Source: Planctomycetaceae bacterium
Lineage (GTDB): Bacteria; Planctomycetota; Planctomycetia; Gemmatales; Gemmataceae
Reading direction: 5' to 3'
NCBI GenBank assembly: GCA_013823135.1
Contig: PNLP01000008.1
Coordinates: forward strand, 62,001-126,000
Length of the DNA: 64,000 bases
Each line of letters starts with the position of its first letter. The stretch's first letter is position 1. This document shows, one piece after another, positions 28,563 to 37,023 of this stretch. Made by a program: the position numbers and the translations under genes. The notes beneath the pieces were generated by a model, which saw nothing but the letters and a program-made list of their open reading frames with translations, did no database searches and was not told the DNA's origin.

Positions 28563-31331
28563 TCAACGAGTTGCACTCACGGGCACACCCGCAGCCACCT
28601 CGGCCAGTTTCTGTACTTCGATGATCCCGGCCTTATGGCCGAGTTGGAGCATCTGTTCGGCCGTGGTAGTGGCGAACAGGTGCATGATGCGTGCGATGAC
28701 ACCAGTCCAGCCGGTTTGGTGACTGGCCCCAAGCCCGGCCCCATTGTCGCCGTGGAAGTATTCGTAGAAGAGGATGAGATCCTTCCAGTGCGGGTCGTTC
28801 TGGAACTTTTCGGTGCCGCCGTAAACTGGTCGGTGGCCGTGCTTGTCCTTCAGGAAAATGCTGGACAGTCGCCGGCCGATCTCCTCGGCGATCTGATACA
28901 GGTTCATTTGTCGCCCAGAACCCGTGGGGCACTCCACAGTGAAATCGTTGCCGTAATAGGTGTAGTATTGCAGCAAAGCCCGGATAATCAGGGCGTTCAC
29001 GGGCATCCACATCGGGCCGCGCCAGTTCGAGTTTCCGCCGAACATGCCAGTGTCGGACTCGGCCGGCAGGTAGCCGACTCTGTATTCCTGACCGCCCACG
29101 TGCATCACGAACGGGTGCTTCTCGTGGTATCGCGACAGCGAGCGAATGCCGATCGGACTGAGGAACTCATTCTCATCAAGCAGCTTTCCTAGCACACGGC
29201 GGAGCTTGGCCTCATCGAGGATTGACGCGAGCTTGCGACCAGCGACGCCAGGCTTGCTCGGGTCATGGATGGACGAGCGAAGTTCGGGGCGAGAGTTTAA
29301 GAACCACTGGAGTCGCTCACCGAGTTCGGGGTACTGGGCGAGGATGTGTCCATCGAACACCGTGGCGGCACACAGGGGTAGCAAGCCGACCATCGACCGC
29401 ACCTTCAACCGCTCGGCACGACCGTCTGGCAACCGCAGCACGTCGTAGAAGAAACCGTCTTCTTCGTCCCACATGCCGGTGTCGCCACCCATGTGCGTCA
29501 TCGACGAGGCAATCCACAAGAAGTGCTCCACGAACTTGAGAGCCATGTCGGCATATTCCGGGTCGCTGATCGCCAGCTCTGCAGAGATCTGGAGCATGTT
29601 CTGGGAGAAGAGCGCCATCCAGGCCGTGCCGTCTGCCTGCTCCAAATAGCCACCGGTTGGCAAAGGTGAACTGCGGTCGAAGACTCCGATGTTATCCAAC
29701 CCCAGAAACCCACCCTCGAACACGTTTCGCCCGGTGCGGTCCTTGCGGTTCACCCACCAGGTAAAATTCAGCAGCAACTTCTGGAAGCTGGCCTTGAGCC
29801 AGTCCTTGTCGCCTTCGCCAGTCTTCACCTTTTCTAGGCTGTAAGTGAAGATCGTGGCCCATGCGTGGACCGGCGGGTTCACGTCGCCGAAATTCCACTC
29901 GTAGGCTGGGATCTGCCCGTTCGGGTGCATGTACCGTTCGCGGAGCATCAGCTTGAGTTGCTGCTTGCCGAAGTCCGGATCGACGAGCGTGAGTGAGAGC
30001 ACGTGGAACGCGAGATCCCAAGCGGCGTACCACGGGTACTCCCACTTGTCCGGCATCGAGATGATGTCGCCGTTGTACATGTGGTGCCAGTGCTCATTCC
30101 GCGGTGCCTGCTTTCGGTTGTGCTTGAACGGATCGGAACCGCGTTCTTCGAGCCACTTGTCCACGTCGTAGTGGTAGAACTGCTTGCTCCACATCATGCC
30201 CGCGAGCGCCTGACGCATCACGTTGGCACCATCTACCCCAACGGCAGCAGGAATAACCCCCGCATAGAACTCGTCGGCTTCCTTCCGTCGGGTTTCCATT
30301 ACGCTATCGAAGGCGTCGCCAAACGGACTCCCCTTCGACCCATTCCCCTGAGCCAGAGCGGCCGGAGCAACGTCCGTCAATCGCACACGGATCGCGCGAG
30401 ACTCTCCCGGGGGTACGGTAATCTGGTAATGAGCCGCGACCTTTGTGCCCGTCTTCTCGGGATTCACGGCACCCTGTTGGCCATTGACCACAAAGTGATT
30501 GATGCTGTCCTTCACATATGGCGTTCGGTTTGGGATGCCGAAGACTCGTTGGGTGTTGGTCTCGTTCTCGGTAAAGAGCAGCGGTGTGTCGCCTTCGCAA
30601 TAGAAGTACCGTTCCCCCAGTACCGTGTGGGTTGCCTGGGCAACACTGCGAGACGTGGTGCCGGCAACTTGGCGAATGTTTGGACGCTCGGGACCGGTGA
30701 GCCACGACCACTCGTTCCGGAACCACAGTGTCGGTAGGACGTGCAGAGTTGCGGTTTCGGGTCCACGATTATGCACTGTGATTCGCACCAGCATGTCTTC
30801 GGGCGAACCCTTGGCGTATTCGACAAAGACATCGAAATAGCGGTTCTGATCGAACAGTCCAGTGTCGAGCAGTTCGTACTCGAGTTCTGTTCGACTCCGC
30901 GTCTTGCTGGTCTGTACAAGTTTGTCGTAGGGGAACTCCGCTTGCGGGTACTTGTACAGATACTTCATGTACGAGTGCGTGGGTGTGCTATCGAGGTAGA
31001 AGTAATACTCCTTCACATCCTCGCCGTGATTACTCTCGCTATTTGTCAGTCCGAAGAGACGTTCCTTCAGGATCGCATCCTTCCCGTTCCATAATGCCAG
31101 CGAAAAGCAGAGATGTTGTTTGTCATCAGATACGCCAGCAAGCCCATCCTCGCCCCATCGGTACGCACGCGAGCGAGCCTGATCGTGCGTGAAATAATCC
31201 CAGGCGTTGCCGCCCTCGCTGTAGTCCTCGCGGACGGTTCCCCACTGCCGCTCGCTGAGGTACGGTCCCCACTTCTTCCAAGGGGTCTGTGGCTCCCTCG
31301 CTTCCTGCAGCCGGGTTTGTTCCGCGTTCAT
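28563..31331 (-). CDS. GH63-like (MGH1-type) glucosidase
   Basis: A protein of about 922 residues belonging to the GH63/mannosylglycerate-hydrolase-like glucosidases with an (alpha/alpha)6 barrel. Marks are WGPYLSERQWGTVREDYS near the N-terminus, WDLAFHVLSLTLVDPDFGKQ and YEWNFGDVNPPVHAWA in the barrel, and the late segment NSNWRGPMWMPVNALII. There is no signal peptide, so it is probably cytoplasmic and cleaves alpha-glucosides or glucosylated compatible solutes. I chose ATG 31331 (conserved opening); the frame is open to 31478 with low-complexity residues. It is the last gene of the long minus-strand block and is separated from the small gene upstream by 218 nt that may hold its own promoter. 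Confidence 0.85.
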   Translation of the reverse strand: MNAEQTRLQEAREPQTPWKKWGPYLSERQWGTVREDYSEGGNAWDYFTHDQARSRAYRWGEDGLAGVSDDKQHLCFSLALWNGKDAILKERLFGLTNSESNHGEDVKEYYFYLDSTPTHSYMKYLYKYPQAEFPYDKLVQTSKTRSRTELEYELLDTGLFDQNRYFDVFVEYAKGSPEDMLVRITVHNRGPETATLHVLPTLWFRNEWSWLTGPERPNIRQVAGTTSRSVAQATHTVLGERYFYCEGDTPLLFTENETNTQRVFGIPNRTPYVKDSINHFVVNGQQGAVNPEKTGTKVAAHYQITVPPGESRAIRVRLTDVAPAALAQGNGSKGSPFGDAFDSVMETRRKEADEFYAGVIPAAVGVDGANVMRQALAGMMWSKQFYHYDVDKWLEERGSDPFKHNRKQAPRNEHWHHMYNGDIISMPDKWEYPWYAAWDLAFHVLSLTLVDPDFGKQQLKLMLRERYMHPNGQIPAYEWNFGDVNPPVHAWATIFTYSLEKVKTGEGDKDWLKASFQKLLLNFTWWVNRKDRTGRNVFEGGFLGLDNIGVFDRSSPLPTGGYLEQADGTAWMALFSQNMLQISAELAISDPEYADMALKFVEHFLWIASSMTHMGGDTGMWDEEDGFFYDVLRLPDGRAERLKVRSMVGLLPLCAATVFDGHILAQYPELGERLQWFLNSRPELRSSIHDPSKPGVAGRKLASILDEAKLRRVLGKLLDENEFLSPIGIRSLSRYHEKHPFVMHVGGQEYRVGYLPAESDTGMFGGNSNWRGPMWMPVNALIIRALLQYYTYYGNDFTVECPTGSGRQMNLYQIAEEIGRRLSSIFLKDKHGHRPVYGGTEKFQNDPHWKDLILFYEYFHGDNGAGLGASHQTGWTGVIARIMHLFATTTAEQMLQLGHKAGIIEVQKLAEVAAGVPVSATR

Positions 31332-31549
31332 CGAAGCACTCGTTCCGGTTGGTATAAGATTGTTGGAGACACCTGTTCCACCTTGCGAGTAACCAGGGTT
31401 TGCACGTGCGAGAGGCATTCCACTGAACTGTTGACGTGGCAGTTTACCTGTGCCGTTACCATTCGGCACAGGCCACACTTCTGGAATTCCCTTGGTAAAG
31501 TCTGTTTACAGTTCTGCTTATGCGGGCGCTCCGTTCATGTCTGGGGCAG

Positions 31550-31756
31550 TCACTCACGCGGCAGCCGAAGCATGTAGCGGTAATGCCCCGGGACCGGTTC
31601 CAACTCTGTCTCTTCGCCAGGGTAGAAGGGTTGCCTGTCGTCCCAGGGGGTATCGGAAGGGGGGAGCGTCCAAAAGTTCCCATCGGAATCACGGATGATC
31701 CACTGCCCGCTCGCCCGGTCAACGTAAATGGCAACTTGCTTCCTGGTTGTAAGCAT
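31550..31756 (-). CDS. Small conserved-looking protein of 68 residues
   Basis: A short gene with a strong ribosome site (AAAGGAG, seven bases before the second of two adjacent ATG codons). The product, MLTTRKQVAIYVDRASGQW then VRDSDGNFWTLPP-like text (here IIRDSDGNFWTLPPSD), has a WxxRDxxGxFW pattern that looks like a small beta fold, and ends YRYMLRLPRE. It follows the glycine-rich gene by 40 nt on the same strand. I do not recognise the family; coding reality is supported by the ribosome site and normal codon use. Confidence 0.65.
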   Translation of the reverse strand: MLTTRKQVAIYVDRASGQWIIRDSDGNFWTLPPSDTPWDDRQPFYPGEETELEPVPGHYRYMLRLPRE

Positions 31757-31799
31757 CATTCACTCCTTTGGGGTCAACGAATCGGGAGCGGAGAGGAGT

Positions 31800-33203
31800 T
31801 TACTTTTTGTCACCCATTGGTTGCTCACCTTCGGGTGGTGGAAGCCGGACCAATGTGAACTGTTGACGGTTTTCCTTGCTGAAGTGGACCAGCATGGTCG
31901 TCTCGTCTTGCGTGAGGTTTGCAATCCCGGCCTCGTAGACCGGGGTTTTGCGATCTGCCACCGTCCACGCCGCACGCTGTGTTTTCTTGTCCACTGAACC
32001 GTAAACAGGTTCCGTAGTATCAGTCAGAGCATTGTAGTATTCCCCGCGGATAACTCCCTCCTTGTTCACGGCAAGTTGGAAGATATTCGTGGACTTCTCC
32101 TCGCCTTGTCCCACCATCGCGAACACACCCAATGGTTGCCATTCGCCCATCTTCGGATCAGCCTTTGCCTCCTTCCCGGTCGTCGCGATATCGGTGGCTT
32201 GCTGGGCGTATTGCTCAGCAGGAATCTCCGTCTCGCCGTTGACAGTGACGGTGTTGTCCGAATACACGACGGTCTCGCCGTAGTCGTAGTATGCCGGCTC
32301 AGCAGGATAACTTCCGTAACCCGAGAGCGCAGCCCAGGTGATCGGCCGCCACGTCGGTCCCAGCCAACGGGCCGTGAGCGCGGGATACTGATATGCGAAG
32401 GATCGGAAGTTAGTCCGCACTGCGGTACCTGTTGCCGCGAGTGTTGTTCGCGAGGCGTAATAGGTGCCGTAGGCCGATCTCCCCGCTACCGTGCGAGAGC
32501 CAGCGACAGCAGTACCCCCGGCGCCTGTTGCGACCTTTGCACCACCCGCAACGGCTCCGTATGGACCAACTGCAGCGCCGCCGCGAGCGGCACCACTGAC
32601 AGTCTGGCCGGCAGCGTTAGTTGCCGTGCCGACGCGGCTTCCCGCTGCGGCGGCCCCTTGTGGACCGACAGCGACCCCGCCCTTGTAAGCAGAAGCGGTC
32701 GAGCCATTCGGACCACTCGCTGCCGTCACACCGCTCCTGCCAGCGACCGCATTCCCACCGGGCCCCGCGGCCCCACCAGCGGTACCGGCCTTTGTCACGG
32801 TCTGACCGCCTGGTGTGGTTACTTGTACCGCACCGGCACCTTTGCCGTAGTTCACTCCGCCAGCCGTGGTTCCGCCTTTACCTGCGCCAGCGTAATTGAT
32901 TGTCGAGCCGCCGGCAGTGGTATAAGATCCGCTACCCGAGCCAGCGGATTTGGTCCCACCTGCGGGTGTTGTCACGGACCCAGTTGAACGACTACTCACC
33001 CCGGCCCCGCCGTACGCTCCGGCTGCCGCTCCGGCACCTCCTCCACCGCCGGGACTAACTCCCATCGCCCCTCCTCGGGCACCGCCGCCACCTCCACCTC
33101 CACCACCTCCCCTGCCGCCGCCACCTCGTTGAGCCTGTGACTCGTGCCCTGCGGCGAGTAAGATGACAGCCACCGCCCCAATCACGAAAGTTGTTCGTCG
33201 CAT
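31800..33203 (-). CDS. Secreted glycine/alanine-rich repetitive protein with a conserved C-terminal domain
   Basis: A 467-residue exported protein. AGGAGG lies before ATG 33203, and a signal peptide ends near ESQAQ. Residues about 25-260 are low complexity: a Gly-rich run, then many degenerate GGTA, GAAVGP and TVAG-like repeats similar to those in planctomycete proteins labelled protocadherin-like. After an aromatic linker (TARWLGPTWRPITWAALSGY) comes a compact domain of about 170 residues, with ATDIATTGKEAKADPKMGEW and EYYNALTDTTEPVYGSVD, that repeats the read-out style of bacterial lipocalin-like stress proteins. It may be a surface or matrix protein. The gene lies 29 nt after the NTF2-like gene. 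Confidence 0.72.
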   Translation of the reverse strand: MRRTTFVIGAVAVILLAAGHESQAQRGGGGRGGGGGGGGGGARGGAMGVSPGGGGGAGAAAGAYGGAGVSSRSTGSVTTPAGGTKSAGSGSGSYTTAGGSTINYAGAGKGGTTAGGVNYGKGAGAVQVTTPGGQTVTKAGTAGGAAGPGGNAVAGRSGVTAASGPNGSTASAYKGGVAVGPQGAAAAGSRVGTATNAAGQTVSGAARGGAAVGPYGAVAGGAKVATGAGGTAVAGSRTVAGRSAYGTYYASRTTLAATGTAVRTNFRSFAYQYPALTARWLGPTWRPITWAALSGYGSYPAEPAYYDYGETVVYSDNTVTVNGETEIPAEQYAQQATDIATTGKEAKADPKMGEWQPLGVFAMVGQGEEKSTNIFQLAVNKEGVIRGEYYNALTDTTEPVYGSVDKKTQRAAWTVADRKTPVYEAGIANLTQDETTMLVHFSKENRQQFTLVRLPPPEGEQPMGDKK

Positions 33204-33232
33204 GATCGATTCCTCCTGGTGCGGTTGGGTAG

Positions 33233-34213
33233 TCACTTCTTGGCTTTCACACGAGTGACCTTGATCGGCGGCAGGTCGGGCAACTCCTCATCATCAATGG
33301 TCCGCTCGGTCACTTGCCAGGTGAACGAGTCGGCGTCTAGTGGAGTCATGATGTTCACGGAGGTCACGACGCGACCATCGGTCGTAACGGCTCGGGCCGT
33401 GTGAATCCACTTCTTCCCGTCGCGGGCAATGTCGGTGCCGCCGATTCCACCCTCATCTTCGAACGTCCAGGTGTGAAGCAACCCAGTAGCAGGGTCTTTC
33501 CCGATCATCTGCATTCCCGTGAAACTCTTGCTGTCCTGTGAGATGGTGAAATGGGATCGGATGAACGACTTGTTCGCTGTCCATTCGTACTTGGTGCTAA
33601 CCGTCATTCCATCACGCTTTGCCTCCCACGTTCCAATGAGCCACTCCAGATCTCGAAGTGAGAGTCCATCGCCTGGCCATTCGCGGGCGATGGCGATGAG
33701 CCACTTCCCGTCTTCGCGGGCGTAAAGAAAGCTGCACTTACTGACGATCAACTCCTTCTTCTTCCCCTTGTGTAGCTTGAAGTGCCCCTCGACCACGGCG
33801 TTGTCGCGAGATGGGAACTTGATTGAATCTACCTCGATTTCCATGGCGTTCTCCGGATTCTTGGCGAAGAACTCGGTGTATGCCTTCTCAAGTGCCATGC
33901 GGCCGCTGATGGTCGTGCCATCTTCACTGACATAATCCCCTTCGGTAGTCCAGAGGGCGGCTATGGACTTTGCATCACCCTTCTGGAATGCCCCGGCGAA
34001 AGCATCGAGTGCCTTCTGGATGCCGGCCTTATCCGCTTTCCGGTCCTCTGGCGCCGCTGCGGAAACTACCGGAATCGTCGTAGGATTTCCAGGTACAACT
34101 GGATGTTGGCCTGCTTTGCCTGTGTGATTCCCGCCGAGGGCGAGCCATCCCAACGCAAGGCCGAAGCCTCCGAGCAGAGCGACCCGAGAAAGCGAGAGAC
34201 GTTGCGAACTCAT
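33233..34213 (-). CDS. Exported NTF2-like (SgcJ/DUF4440) protein with a second beta domain
   Basis: A 326-residue protein with a signal peptide or N-terminal anchor (LSRVALLGGFGLALGWLALG). Residues about 60-190 are an NTF2-like fold as in SgcJ/EcaC proteins: IQKALDAFAGAFQKGDAKSI, ALWTTEGDYVSEDG, YTEFFAKNPENAMEIEV. Residues about 200-320 form a second beta domain (LEWLIGTWEAKRDGMTVST) resembling DUF1579-like lipocalin folds. ATG 34213 follows CAGGAG; the longer frame from 34276 lacks a signal. No catalytic residues can be assigned. It lies between the PPK2 and the glycine-rich gene in the same direction and may be a stress-induced envelope protein. Confidence 0.78.
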   Translation of the reverse strand: MSSQRLSLSRVALLGGFGLALGWLALGGNHTGKAGQHPVVPGNPTTIPVVSAAAPEDRKADKAGIQKALDAFAGAFQKGDAKSIAALWTTEGDYVSEDGTTISGRMALEKAYTEFFAKNPENAMEIEVDSIKFPSRDNAVVEGHFKLHKGKKKELIVSKCSFLYAREDGKWLIAIAREWPGDGLSLRDLEWLIGTWEAKRDGMTVSTKYEWTANKSFIRSHFTISQDSKSFTGMQMIGKDPATGLLHTWTFEDEGGIGGTDIARDGKKWIHTARAVTTDGRVVTSVNIMTPLDADSFTWQVTERTIDDEELPDLPPIKVTRVKAKK

Positions 34214-34282
34214 AGTTGAACTCCTGATGAGGCACGAAACCACACGACTTCCAACATGTGGATCAAGGGACGCCATTACAGC

Positions 34283-35185
34283 TCACTCAGCGTCGAGTTG
34301 CTTCCGGGCTTCCACAAGACGGTTCTTCTGCTCTGTTGTCACCTCCGGGTACTTCAGATCGAGCCCCCGGATCGTCGTCGTCACGATATCTGCAACCACT
34401 GCTCGAGTGATCCATTTGTAATCGGCGGGGATCACATACCACGGGGCCGCTTCGGTACTCGTGGCCGAGAGCGCATCCTCGTAGGCTTTCATGTAGTCGT
34501 CCCAGTAACCCCGCTCAGCCATATCTGAGGCCGAGAATTTCCAGTTCTTCTCCGGTCGGTCGAGCCGTTCCAGAAACCGTCGCTTCTGCTCATCCTTCGA
34601 GACATTCAGGAAGAACTTCAGAATCACAGTTCCGTTGCGGACCAGGTGTTGTTCGAAGGCGTTGATGTCCTCATAGCGTTCCTCCCAAAACTTCTTTCCC
34701 AACTTGTCCTTGTCACGGGGGAGTTGTCGTCCGAGGAGTTCCGGATGGACCTTCACAACTAAAACATCCTCGTAGTAGGACCGGTTGAAGATGCCGATTC
34801 GTCCACGTTCTGGCAGGGACTTCATGTAACGCCAGAGGTAGTTGTGATCGAGTTCCTCAGTTGATGGCTTTTTGAAACTAAATACCTGACAGCCCTGCGG
34901 GTTCACGCCACTCATCACATGCTTGATTGTGCCGTCCTTGCCAGCCGCGTCCATCGCCTGGAGTACGATCAGAAGCGAGTAGCGATCGTCTGCATAAAGC
35001 AGATTCTGTGCCTCGGCTAACTCAGCGAGGCTTTTTGTGAGGACCTCCTGGGCACGCTCCTTGACGGCGTCCTTACCGAACTCCTCGAATTCAGCGCTTT
35101 GCTTCCAGCCGGGGTTGTGATCTTTGAGTTTCAACTTCTTGCCAACTGGAACCCGGAATAGGTCAATGATGTCTTTGCGAATCAT
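34283..35185 (-). CDS. ppk2: PPK2 family polyphosphate:nucleotide phosphotransferase
   Basis: A 300-residue PPK2 enzyme that transfers phosphate between inorganic polyphosphate and nucleotides in the cytoplasm. Walker A is AMDAAGKDG at residues 77-85, the lid region and Walker B are GRIGIFNRSYYEDVLVVKVH, and the C-terminal WYVIPADYKWITR is the family end. The size and the short N-terminal extension fit the one-domain class with AMP/ADP phosphorylating members. ATG 35185 has GAGGAG eight bases upstream. It is 59 nt after the glycerol-1-phosphate dehydrogenase gene, in the block that also holds a polyphosphate-type glucokinase, which supports a polyphosphate-based energy role. Confidence 0.93.
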   Translation of the reverse strand: MIRKDIIDLFRVPVGKKLKLKDHNPGWKQSAEFEEFGKDAVKERAQEVLTKSLAELAEAQNLLYADDRYSLLIVLQAMDAAGKDGTIKHVMSGVNPQGCQVFSFKKPSTEELDHNYLWRYMKSLPERGRIGIFNRSYYEDVLVVKVHPELLGRQLPRDKDKLGKKFWEERYEDINAFEQHLVRNGTVILKFFLNVSKDEQKRRFLERLDRPEKNWKFSASDMAERGYWDDYMKAYEDALSATSTEAAPWYVIPADYKWITRAVVADIVTTTIRGLDLKYPEVTTEQKNRLVEARKQLDAE

Positions 35186-35244
35186 GGTTATCTCCTCGGT
35201 TGTGTACTCGCTGTGCGATTTTGACCCGGCAGATGTGCGGGCTC

Positions 35245-36294
35245 TTACTCGAAGCATCGCACCAAGCGCGGTTCATTATTGAGCAGTTGTTCCACCTCGG
35301 GGAACACATCGCGACTTGACAAGATGGTGTAATACCCTTCCTTGATGGACGGCGCAATCTTCACCGCGTTTAACCACTCGACACGTGAGAACGGGTCACT
35401 GGAAACGACCTCCCAGAAGCCCGTCGCATCGAATAAACCTGCAATTCTTTCCGTATTCGCTCCCTGAAGGATGCTCATGAGGTATGTTGCGACACCCACT
35501 TGCAAACCATGCAATCGAGGCCGTGCGGAAGTTGCATCAAGTGCATGCGAGATCAGGTGCTCACTCCCACTCGCGGGGCGCGACGAACCGCAAATCTCCA
35601 TCGCGACTCCATTCAACATCAGCGCTGTGGCCAGAAGTCGAATCCCCTCGATGTCGATCGCAGGATGGCTCATATAAGAGAAAATCGTGCCATCCGACAT
35701 CAATGCCGAAAAGTCGTTGACCGATTCACCAACAGCGTGAAATGCCAGCTTCCAATCCCGCACGGCGGTGAACTTCGCGACCAGATCACCGACTCCCGAA
35801 AGCGTCAAGATTCGTGGAGCGTCCCGACAGACAGCGGAATCGACGATGACCCCGAATGGTAACGCCGCGGAGAGCGAGCGACGTTTGCCGCGTATCGTGA
35901 GGCTCGACTGCGGGCTACAAAATCCGTCGTTCGATAATGACGTAGGAACTGCATAATACGGCAATCGGGTCAGGAACCCGACATATTTCGCCACGTCGAG
36001 CGCCTTGCCACCGCCCACTCCCACGATGGCAGACACACCCTTTGGCAGATCCGCGAACAACCTTGCCGTGGATTCCAGGTCGTTGTCAGCCACTTCCACC
36101 CAGGCAACTGGGTCGATTGCATCGTCCTTCAGACTCTGCTTCACTCGCTCAGGCAAAGGTGACGCGAGACCATTGCTCAGCAGTACAGCTACCTTGCGGT
36201 GGTTGCTGCGCTTGAGGTAAACACCCAGTCGATCCAGCGCGCCCTCCTTGACGCGGACAAGTGTTGGGATCGCGATCTGAGTCGGGCGAATCAT
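35245..36294 (-). CDS. sn-glycerol-1-phosphate dehydrogenase (AraM/EgsA type)
   Basis: A 349-residue iron-containing-alcohol-dehydrogenase-fold enzyme of the archaeal-type G1P dehydrogenase family, which reduces dihydroxyacetone phosphate to sn-glycerol-1-phosphate. The NAD-binding motif is IVGVGGGKALDVAKYVGF, the substrate region is PTSLSNDGFCSPQSS, and the metal site is made from Asp in GVGDLVAKF, His in SRPASGSEHLISHALD and His in RLHGLQVGVA; the SRPASGSEH string is diagnostic. The ATG lies one base after the stop of the HAD phosphatase gene, so they are coupled. B. subtilis AraM uses it for archaeal-type ether lipids; whether a prenyltransferase partner exists cannot be seen here. Confidence 0.9.
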   Translation of the reverse strand: MIRPTQIAIPTLVRVKEGALDRLGVYLKRSNHRKVAVLLSNGLASPLPERVKQSLKDDAIDPVAWVEVADNDLESTARLFADLPKGVSAIVGVGGGKALDVAKYVGFLTRLPYYAVPTSLSNDGFCSPQSSLTIRGKRRSLSAALPFGVIVDSAVCRDAPRILTLSGVGDLVAKFTAVRDWKLAFHAVGESVNDFSALMSDGTIFSYMSHPAIDIEGIRLLATALMLNGVAMEICGSSRPASGSEHLISHALDATSARPRLHGLQVGVATYLMSILQGANTERIAGLFDATGFWEVVSSDPFSRVEWLNAVKIAPSIKEGYYTILSSRDVFPEVEQLLNNEPRLVRCFE

Positions 36295-36295
36295 G

Positions 36296-36973
36296 TCAGC
36301 TTTTCCGTTCGAGGAGTACGTTAGTGATGTCGGACCACGCATCGAAAGGCTGGAAGTCTAACCCTTCGCGTTCCAGGACATCTGCGAGATCGCCCTTCGC
36401 GAATCGCCAATCAGCGGGTACCAGTCGGGCTGATTCCGCATCCGGGAAACCATCACCAGCGAAAGCGACGGTGCGACCCGCGTCCAGATGCGAACGGACG
36501 ACCCGGGCCTTATCAATGCCCAGTGTCGGCGAAAGGAACTGCGAGCCTGTCGGCATCTCCAGCAGCAAACCTTTACCGGCTTCGAACCGTCCCGGATTGG
36601 AGTGAACCTCGATCTCGACTCCCGCAGCACCAAGCAAACGGCGGATATACCACTCACAACCGGCCGACGTGACGACCACGCTCCAGCCGGCCCGCCCCAA
36701 CTCGGCAATCGCAGCCGGCAACCTCGGGTCGAGTTCCATTCGATCGACAACAGCCGTTACCTCGGCCTCGCTCGCACGGATAGATGCGAAGTATCGCCGG
36801 AGGCACTCGAAGTGGGTGATTTCGCCGGTGCGATATTCAGTCCAGTGATCTGGCGTTCCAGGGGGTAACAACGACTCAAGAACAAGCTTGTAGAAGTCGT
36901 GCCGGGTCATGGTCCCGTCGAAATCGCTGACCAGAACACCACCGTGCGTGGCCCGGGGGGCGTCCGCCTTCAT
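36296..36973 (-). CDS. HAD-superfamily (IB, MtnX/SerB-like) phosphatase
   Basis: A 225-residue phosphatase. Motif I is SDFDGTMTRHD with nucleophile Asp17 and Asp19, motif II is VVVTSAGCEWY, the Lys is in LGIDKARVV, and motif III is FAGDGFPDAESARL. The cap between motifs I and II is helical, as in phosphoserine-phosphatase-like enzymes and MtnX. The substrate is not known. ATG 36973 has GAGGAG eight bases upstream. It is translated immediately before the glycerol-1-phosphate dehydrogenase (one base apart), which makes a phosphorylated glycerol or sugar derivative a fair guess. Confidence 0.85.
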   Translation of the reverse strand: MKADAPRATHGGVLVSDFDGTMTRHDFYKLVLESLLPPGTPDHWTEYRTGEITHFECLRRYFASIRASEAEVTAVVDRMELDPRLPAAIAELGRAGWSVVVTSAGCEWYIRRLLGAAGVEIEVHSNPGRFEAGKGLLLEMPTGSQFLSPTLGIDKARVVRSHLDAGRTVAFAGDGFPDAESARLVPADWRFAKGDLADVLEREGLDFQPFDAWSDITNVLLERKS

Positions 36974-37023
36974 CGTTTCAACTCCTCGGGAATCACGCCG
37001 ACTTCTGCCGCACAACGCCACAT

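Noticed and set aside
33060..33130. Short GGN-rich simple-sequence tract considered as a tandem-repeat locus or CRISPR-like array
   Set aside because: It is the Gly-rich segment of a coding sequence in frame; no regular spacer structure exists. No CRISPR array was found anywhere in the window.
34213..34276. Longer N-terminus for the NTF2-like protein
   Set aside because: The extension lacks a signal peptide and a ribosome site, whereas ATG 34213 has CAGGAG upstream and is followed by a hydrophobic export signal.
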